In this document: in pieces, positions 1 through 6,058 of the stretch
Layout: the number at the start of each line of letters is the position of its first letter
Numbering within the stretch: position 1 is the first letter of the stretch
Assembly (NCBI GenBank): GCA_014379915.1
Contig: JACMKV010000302.1
Span: 1 to 8,993, forward strand
From: Burkholderiales bacterium
Lineage (GTDB): Bacteria > Pseudomonadota > Gammaproteobacteria > Burkholderiales > JACMKV01
DNA length: 8,993 nt
Direction of reading: 5' to 3'
Translations under genes and position numbers: made by a program
Notes under the pieces: generated by a model
The model's input: the letters and a program-made list of their open reading frames with translations, nothing else
Databases searched by the model: none
What the model was told of the DNA's origin: nothing

Positions 1-1232
1 CGCCGCTCGCCGGCAACGTCCTGCTCGAAGCTGCGGAAATAACCGGCAAGATTGGGGCGGCCGAACTCGTTGTTGAACGACGCGCCGCCGATCGGGCCTT
101 CGAGCATGATCTGCAAAGCCGAGGCGATGCGCGCCGGCCGGCCGTAATCCTCCCGCTCCCACGGCTGGATGAAATCCGGAATGCGCAGGTTCGATACCGA
201 AAATCCGGTCAAGCCGGCTTTAGGCTTCGCGCCGCGGCCGGTCGCGCCTTCATCGCGAATCTCGCCGCCGGCGCCGGTTGCGGCGCCGGGAAAAGGCGAG
301 ATGGCGGTCGGGTGATTGTGCGACTCGACTTTCATCAGGATATGCGTCGCTTCGTTGCAGTAGCCGTAAATGTTGTCGTCGCCCGGATGGAAGCGCGCGG
401 TATTTCCGGCCTCATTGCGCTCGATCACCGCGGAATTATCCGAATAGGCGACAACCGTGCCGCGCGGATTCTTTCGGTGCGTATTCTTGATAATCGAAAA
501 CAAGGTTTCGCTTTTGCGTTCGCCGTCGATCTCCCAGGTCGCATTGAAAATTTTGTGGCGGCAGTGCTCGGAATTGGCCTGCGCGAACATCATCAACTCG
601 ACATCGGTCGGCGCACGGCCAATGCGCGCGAAGTTTTCGGCGAGATAAACGATCTCATCAGCGGATAGCGCGAGGCCAAGTTCGGCATTCGCGCGGCGCA
701 ATGCGGCGATGCCATCGGGGCGCAGTTCGATGGTCGCGAGCGGCGCCGGCGCATAGTGCTCGAACAGATTCGCGACGGCATCGAACGACTCCAGCACGCT
801 TTCGGTCATGCGATCGTGGATCGCAGCCGCGATGACATTTTTTTCGCGCGTGGACATCTTGCCGTCGCCCTTCTGCGCGTGGTAAGCAACGCCGCGCTCG
901 ATGCGCTCGATCGCGTTCAAGCCGCAGTGCCGCGCAATATCGGTCGCTTTGCTCGACCATGGTGAAATTGTGCCGGGACGCGGAACGACGAGCAGCAGTT
1001 CGCCCTGCCCGTGGACATCCTCGGCAGCCGGGCCGTAAGTCAGGATGCTGTCGAGAACAGCGAGTTCGGCGGCCGACAGCGGTCGCGTGAGCTGAATGAA
1101 ATGCCAAAATTCCGCACGAATCGCGAGATCGGCGAATGATTTACCGAGCGAAAGGCTGAGCGGGCGGCGAAGTTTATTCAGACGAAAATCGGACAGGGCA
1201 TTGCGCCCGCGCAGCTTGAGCAACTCGCGCAT
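1..1232 (-). CDS. purL: Phosphoribosylformylglycinamidine synthase, N-terminal part (cut by window edge)
   Basis: This is the first 410 codons of the ATP- and glutamine-dependent enzyme that converts FGAR to FGAM in cytosolic de novo purine synthesis. The frame runs without a stop from an ATG at 1232 to the left edge. Family landmarks occur in order: the N-terminal domain with PRPGTISPWSSKATDIA (about residues 85-100) and ERGVAY (112-117), then the FGAM synthetase part with FAQANSEHCRHKIFN (216-230), KVESHNHPTAISP (301-313), the glycine-rich GEIRDEGATGRGAKPKAG (323-340) and FNNEFGRP (387-393 region). This is the long single-chain type of about 1,300 residues, so roughly two thirds, including the glutaminase domain, lies outside the window. 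The ATG at 1232 fits because residues 5-21 (LKLRGRNALSDFRLNKL) align with the start of E. coli PurL. No Shine-Dalgarno sequence is visible before it. It is divergent from nnr. No key residue is missing in the visible part. Confidence 0.96.
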   Translation of the reverse strand, partial: MRELLKLRGRNALSDFRLNKLRRPLSLSLGKSFADLAIRAEFWHFIQLTRPLSAAELAVLDSILTYGPAAEDVHGQGELLLVVPRPGTISPWSSKATDIARHCGLNAIERIERGVAYHAQKGDGKMSTREKNVIAAAIHDRMTESVLESFDAVANLFEHYAPAPLATIELRPDGIAALRRANAELGLALSADEIVYLAENFARIGRAPTDVELMMFAQANSEHCRHKIFNATWEIDGERKSETLFSIIKNTHRKNPRGTVVAYSDNSAVIERNEAGNTARFHPGDDNIYGYCNEATHILMKVESHNHPTAISPFPGAATGAGGEIRDEGATGRGAKPKAGLTGFSVSNLRIPDFIQPWEREDYGRPARIASALQIMLEGPIGGASFNNEFGRPNLAGYFRSFEQDVAGER

Positions 1233-1234
1233 TC

Positions 1235-1252
1235 GGCAGAATGGGGCAGAAT
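1235..1252. repeat. Two direct GGCAGAAT repeats spaced 10 bp in the purL leader
   Basis: The octamer GGCAGAAT occurs at 1235-1242 and again at 1245-1252, a start-to-start distance of one DNA helical turn. It lies between the candidate purL -10 box and the purL start codon. The position would suit an operator or a leader RNA element. It does not resemble the E. coli PurR box, and two copies of an octamer can arise by chance. The repeat is certain; any function is unproven. Confidence 0.45.
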
Positions 1253-1266
1253 CGGGGAAGGCCGCA

Positions 1267-1272
1267 ATTATA
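1267..1272 (-). promoter_or_regulatory. Candidate -10 box of the purL promoter
   Basis: Read on the minus strand this is a perfect TATAAT in otherwise GC-rich DNA, 34 bases before the purL ATG. Transcription would begin near 1260 and give a leader of about 28 nt. No good -35 hexamer lies 16-18 bp upstream (GACGAG is the nearest), so either the promoter depends on an activator or the match is chance. The hexamer and position are seen; promoter function is inferred. Confidence 0.4.
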
Positions 1273-1369
1273 CCCGAAGGCCGGATGCGCTCGTCCTGGC
1301 GCCATGTCTTGTGCCCACTCCCGTTTGCCTCGGTTACACTGTGAGAACGCCATCCCCCGACGATCCATC

Positions 1370-2965
1370 ATGTCCGTACTGCCGCCCGGCGCACCTATTT
1401 ACCTGACCCAGGAAATCCGGGAAATCGAAAAGCACGCAATCGCTGCCTCGCCAGCCATGTCGCTAATGGAACTCGCCGGCCGTGCCGCCGCCGAACACGC
1501 CCGCGTTCTGCTCGGCCAAGGTAATCAGGGTAGCTCGGTACTGGTGCTGGCCGGGCCGGGCAATAACGGCGGCGATGCGCTGGTCGCCGCACGCTGGCTG
1601 AAAGCGTGGTGGTTCGACGTCAGCGTGGTTTTTTTTGGGAACGCGGCAAAAATGGCGGGCGATGCGGCACGAGCGATGCAGGCATTTCAGGTCGATGGTA
1701 ATGAAGTGTTGAGCGAGATTCCGGACCGCCGTTTCGACCTCGTCATCGACGGCTTGTTCGGCATCGGGCTGCAGCGCGAGGTGTGCGGCGCTTATGCAGA
1801 TATCATAGCCCGCGTGAATGGCATGAAAGCGCCGGTACTTGCTCTCGATATTCCAAGCGGTCTCGATGCCGATACCGGCAGCGTGCTAGGCACAGCGATA
1901 CGCGCTGACGAAACCATCAGCTTCCTCGGCTTGAAACCGGGGCTGCTGACTGGCGACGGTCCCGATTACTGCGGCACCGTTCGGCTGGAAACGCTGAACG
2001 TCGATACCACGGAATTCTGTTCGCCGCGGGGGCGATTGATCGCGCCATCGTTATTCTCCAGCGCGCTGTCAGCGCGGCCGATCAACAGCCATAAAGGCCT
2101 GTACGGCAACGTCGGCGTAATCGGCGGCGCGCAAGGCATGCTGGGGGCGGCACTGCTCGCCGGGCGCGCTGCACTGAAGCTCGGCGCCGGCAAGGTTTAT
2201 CTCGGTGTGCTCGCCGATAGTTTCGGCGTCGACCCGGTGCATCCCGAACTCATGTTCCACAAAGCGCGCGGGGCGGTCGAGCTTGAGGCGTTGACCTGTC
2301 TCGTGCTGGGCCCAGGGCTGGGACAATCGGGCGAAGCATACGAGTTGCTAGCATCTGCACTCTCACGCTCGCTGCCGCTGGTGCTCGACGCCGATGCACT
2401 GAATCTGATCAGCGCCCACCCGCCGCTGCAAAACGCACTGCTCGCGCGCGCTCAATCCGCAGTGCCCGAAGCAACCGGGGCATCCACCATCCTGACGCCT
2501 CATCCGGGCGAGGCTGCCCGTTTGCTCGGCTGCTCGACAAGCGACGTGCAGCGCGATCGTTTGCGCGCTGCGCGCACTATCGCCGAGCGGTACAGCAGTC
2601 ATGTCGTGTTGAAAGGCGTCGGCAGCATTTGCGTCATGCCGGACGGGCGCTGGTACATCAATCCGACCGGCAATCCGGGCATGGCCTCGGGCGGCATGGG
2701 CGACGTGCTTTCCGGCATGCTCGGCGCCCTTCTCGCCCGCGCCGATGCGTCGGCAGACGATGCTTTGCTATGTGCGGTTTTTATGCACGGCGCAGCCGCC
2801 GATGATCTGGTTTCCGGCGGATCAGGTATAGGTCCGGCTGGGCTCACTGCTTCTGAAGTCGCCGACGCGGCGCGCCGGGTATTCAATCGGCTGATGCGAT
2901 CGGAGCATGCAGACGCGATGTTCACAACCGCCCGCGCGCGCTTTAAACTGAACGGACCACCTTAA
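1370..2965 (+). CDS. nnr: Bifunctional NAD(P)H-hydrate epimerase / ADP-dependent NAD(P)H-hydrate dehydratase
   Basis: This is a cytosolic metabolite-repair enzyme of 531 residues (E. coli Nnr/YjeF is about 515). The N-terminal YjeF_N domain (about 10-225) interconverts R and S NAD(P)H hydrates; it shows AGPGNNGGDALVAARW (61-76), IDGLFGIGLQREV (126-138) and LDIPSGLDADTG (159-170). The C-terminal ribokinase-like domain (about 240-510) dehydrates the S form using ADP; it shows HKGLYGNVGVIGGAQG (241-256), LVLGPGLGQS (311-320), LDADALNLI (339-347), LTPHPGEAARLLG (375-387), the anion-hole and catalytic stretch NPGMASGGMGDVLSGM (435-450), and HGAAADD (473-479). Both active sites look intact. The frame continues upstream to 1241, but residues before the ATG at 1370 do not look like the family and overlap the purL promoter region, so I start at 1370, where the usual N-terminal helix (YLTQEIREIEKHA) follows. 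There is no clear ribosome binding site. It is probably co-transcribed with the oxygenase gene six bases downstream. Confidence 0.95.
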   Translation: MSVLPPGAPIYLTQEIREIEKHAIAASPAMSLMELAGRAAAEHARVLLGQGNQGSSVLVLAGPGNNGGDALVAARWLKAWWFDVSVVFFGNAAKMAGDAARAMQAFQVDGNEVLSEIPDRRFDLVIDGLFGIGLQREVCGAYADIIARVNGMKAPVLALDIPSGLDADTGSVLGTAIRADETISFLGLKPGLLTGDGPDYCGTVRLETLNVDTTEFCSPRGRLIAPSLFSSALSARPINSHKGLYGNVGVIGGAQGMLGAALLAGRAALKLGAGKVYLGVLADSFGVDPVHPELMFHKARGAVELEALTCLVLGPGLGQSGEAYELLASALSRSLPLVLDADALNLISAHPPLQNALLARAQSAVPEATGASTILTPHPGEAARLLGCSTSDVQRDRLRAARTIAERYSSHVVLKGVGSICVMPDGRWYINPTGNPGMASGGMGDVLSGMLGALLARADASADDALLCAVFMHGAAADDLVSGGSGIGPAGLTASEVADAARRVFNRLMRSEHADAMFTTARARFKLNGPP

Positions 2966-2966
2966 A

Positions 2967-2971
2967 ACGGA
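2967..2971 (+). promoter_or_regulatory. Weak ribosome binding site bearing on the oxygenase start
   Basis: ACGGA lies just after the nnr stop codon. It directly abuts the first ATG at 2972, too close to serve it, but sits nine bases before the in-frame ATG at 2981, a workable spacing. Initiation may therefore be at 2981, giving a protein three residues shorter. The match to the anti-Shine-Dalgarno is short, so this is a weak inference; translational coupling to nnr could also serve either start. Confidence 0.35.
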
Positions 2972-4153
2972 ATGAATCATATGGATGGCGCAGTCGCACG
3001 CAATTCGGAAGCCGGCAATCACGCAACGCACTTGCGAACGCAGTTGGCATCGTTCGGTGCCGATTCGACCGCTGCCGAACATAAGCCCGATCTCAGAAAG
3101 ACCGGATCGCACCCCGATCACTGGTACCCTCTCGCCCGCTCGCGCGACTTGAAGCGCGGAAAGTCGATCGGCGCCGCGTTTGCCGGCGAGCCGATCGCGC
3201 TGGTGCGAACCGGGAGCGGCACGGTGTTCGCAATCGAAGACCGTTGCGCGCATCGGCAGGTGCCGCTGCATCAAGGTGTCGTCAAGGGCGAAACCTTGCA
3301 ATGCAGTTATCACTGCTGGACTTACGACAAGACCGGCAAGTGCGTGAACGTTCCGTATCTCGACAAGGCCAAGTCGCTGCCCAACGGCGTGCGTGGCTAT
3401 CCGTGCCGCGAAGCCTATGGCCTGATTTTCGTCTACCCGGGCGACCCGGCCAGGCTCGATTCGGCGGTCTTTCCCGATGTTCCCTCAGCGCTCGATCCGA
3501 ATTACAAAACGCGATATCTCGATCGCGAGGTGCGCTGCCATTATTCGTTCATGCACGAAAACCTGATGGACATGAACCATCAATTTCTGCATCGACGATT
3601 GATGGGCGGCATCAGAACGGTGTTTCTCGAACTGCGGCGGGGCGATAACTGGGTCGAATGCGACTACACGTTTGCCCGCGTCGCCGGCAAGCAGCCGATC
3701 GGCGAAAAATTCATTATCGGCGGCGGCAAGAAATCCGCACAAGGCGGCCGCGACCTGATGACGATACGGACCGGCTACCCTTACCAAAGCCTGAAATTCA
3801 CACCCAAAGGCAGCGATCACCCTGCGCTCGATCTGTGGAATGTTTATGTGCCGGTCGATCGTGAGCAGCGCGCCAATCATACGTACGGCTTGATGATGGT
3901 GCGCAAACCTTCGCTGCCCGGCGCCATCCACTTGCTGTGGCCGTTCATCATCTGGTTTACCGAAGGTATTTTTGCCGAGGACCGCACCATCGTCGAACAG
4001 GAACAGCGCGCCTTCGATCTGCAAGGCGCCGACTGGAATCAGGAAATTTTTCCGATCATCAAAGAGCTGCGCAACGTGTTGATCAGGCAAGGCGTGCCGC
4101 TGACTTCGCAGTTCGATCGCAGGACCGACGGCGCCTCAACTGACTCGCCCTGA
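2972..4153 (+). CDS. Rieske [2Fe-2S] non-heme iron oxygenase, alpha-subunit type, substrate unknown
   Basis: The 393-residue protein should use electrons from a reductase to activate O2 at a mononuclear iron and hydroxylate or demethylate a substrate. The Rieske domain (about 50-160) has the cluster ligands C92-x-H94 and C111-x2-H114, as CAH and CSYH. The catalytic domain (about 175-380) has ENLMDMNHQFLH (196-207), giving D200, H203 and H207 as likely bridging and iron ligands; the acidic third ligand may lie in the EDR stretch at 336-338. The two histidines are three residues apart, where many relatives have four. Residues 1-45 form a polar extension before the Rieske fold. A hydrophobic stretch at 318-329 (AIHLLWPFIIWF) could contact a membrane or line a hydrophobic pocket. 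The length resembles single-component-type alpha subunits such as the VanA, DdmC and PAO groups. No reductase, ferredoxin or beta subunit is in view, and the substrate cannot be deduced. Six bases separate it from nnr, so an operon is likely. The start may be 2972 or 2981. Confidence 0.88.
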   Translation: MNHMDGAVARNSEAGNHATHLRTQLASFGADSTAAEHKPDLRKTGSHPDHWYPLARSRDLKRGKSIGAAFAGEPIALVRTGSGTVFAIEDRCAHRQVPLHQGVVKGETLQCSYHCWTYDKTGKCVNVPYLDKAKSLPNGVRGYPCREAYGLIFVYPGDPARLDSAVFPDVPSALDPNYKTRYLDREVRCHYSFMHENLMDMNHQFLHRRLMGGIRTVFLELRRGDNWVECDYTFARVAGKQPIGEKFIIGGGKKSAQGGRDLMTIRTGYPYQSLKFTPKGSDHPALDLWNVYVPVDREQRANHTYGLMMVRKPSLPGAIHLLWPFIIWFTEGIFAEDRTIVEQEQRAFDLQGADWNQEIFPIIKELRNVLIRQGVPLTSQFDRRTDGASTDSP

Positions 4154-4314
4154 ACCCACCACCTCGCCACTTCGTGTCGCCCCTTCGAGGAGGAGGGGAA
4201 TCGGATCGTGGAGGAGGAGGGAAATCGCGTCCTGGGAGCAGGCATCGAACACGCAGGTCGATCCTGCAGCTCTCCCCTCTCAAGGAGGGTCCGACGCGAA
4301 GCGCGGGGGTGGTT
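4153..4314. repeat. Imperfect inverted-repeat element (MITE/REP-like)
   Basis: The left arm, beginning AACCCACCACC at 4153, and the right arm, which on the minus strand from 4314 begins AACCACCCCC, are imperfect inverted copies of about 45 bases. Both then carry CTTCG(T/C)GTCG, a CCC-rich stretch and a GGGGA end. Each arm holds its own mini-hairpin, CACTTCGTG at 4168-4176 and CGCTTCGCG on the minus strand at 4303-4295, with the middle pair changed from A-T to G-C, so pairing is preserved. The core contains tandem repeats and a small GCAGG/CCTGC hairpin (4253-4267). No transposase or target duplication is visible. It could be a non-autonomous mobile element, and in RNA it could stop or stabilise the upstream transcript. 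The left arm begins on the last base of the oxygenase stop codon. There is no U-run typical of an intrinsic terminator. Confidence 0.6.
4187..4234. repeat. Two adjacent 24-bp direct repeats
   Basis: The units at 4187-4210 and 4211-4234 share 20 of 24 bases. Each begins GAGGAGGAGGG, continues with AATCG at the same offset, and ends in TG. They lie between the two arms of the inverted-repeat element and look like a duplicated segment of its core. The purine-rich GGAGGAGG runs resemble Shine-Dalgarno sequence, but no reading frame follows them, so I do not call them ribosome binding sites. Confidence 0.7.
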
Positions 4315-4362
4315 ACCAAATGATCCACTACTCCCCACAAACATTCATTCTCGATATCGTCC

Positions 4363-6027
<1,665 letters not shown>

Positions 6028-6058
6028 GCGCCCGCGAACGACCTTAATCAGAGGTTAC

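Noticed and set aside
312..668. Plus-strand open frames of up to 118 codons near the left end
   Set aside because: They overlap purL on the opposite strand, where conserved PurL motifs run continuously.
1312..1340. A plus-strand promoter for nnr (TGCCCA, 17 bp, TACACT)
   Set aside because: The TACACT hexamer is fair, but the -35 match is poor and nothing else supports it; too weak to list.
1241..1369. A 43-residue N-terminal extension of Nnr from an earlier ATG
   Set aside because: The extension has no family resemblance, overlaps the divergent purL promoter region, and would make the protein longer than usual; the ATG at 1370 is preferred.
3485..4090. A 201-codon open frame on the minus strand
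   Set aside because: It is antisense to the catalytic domain of the Rieske oxygenase, which has its expected motifs; no independent evidence for a gene.
4187..4221. GGAGGAGG runs as ribosome binding sites of small genes
   Set aside because: No plausible start codon and reading frame follows at suitable spacing; the runs belong to the tandem repeat.
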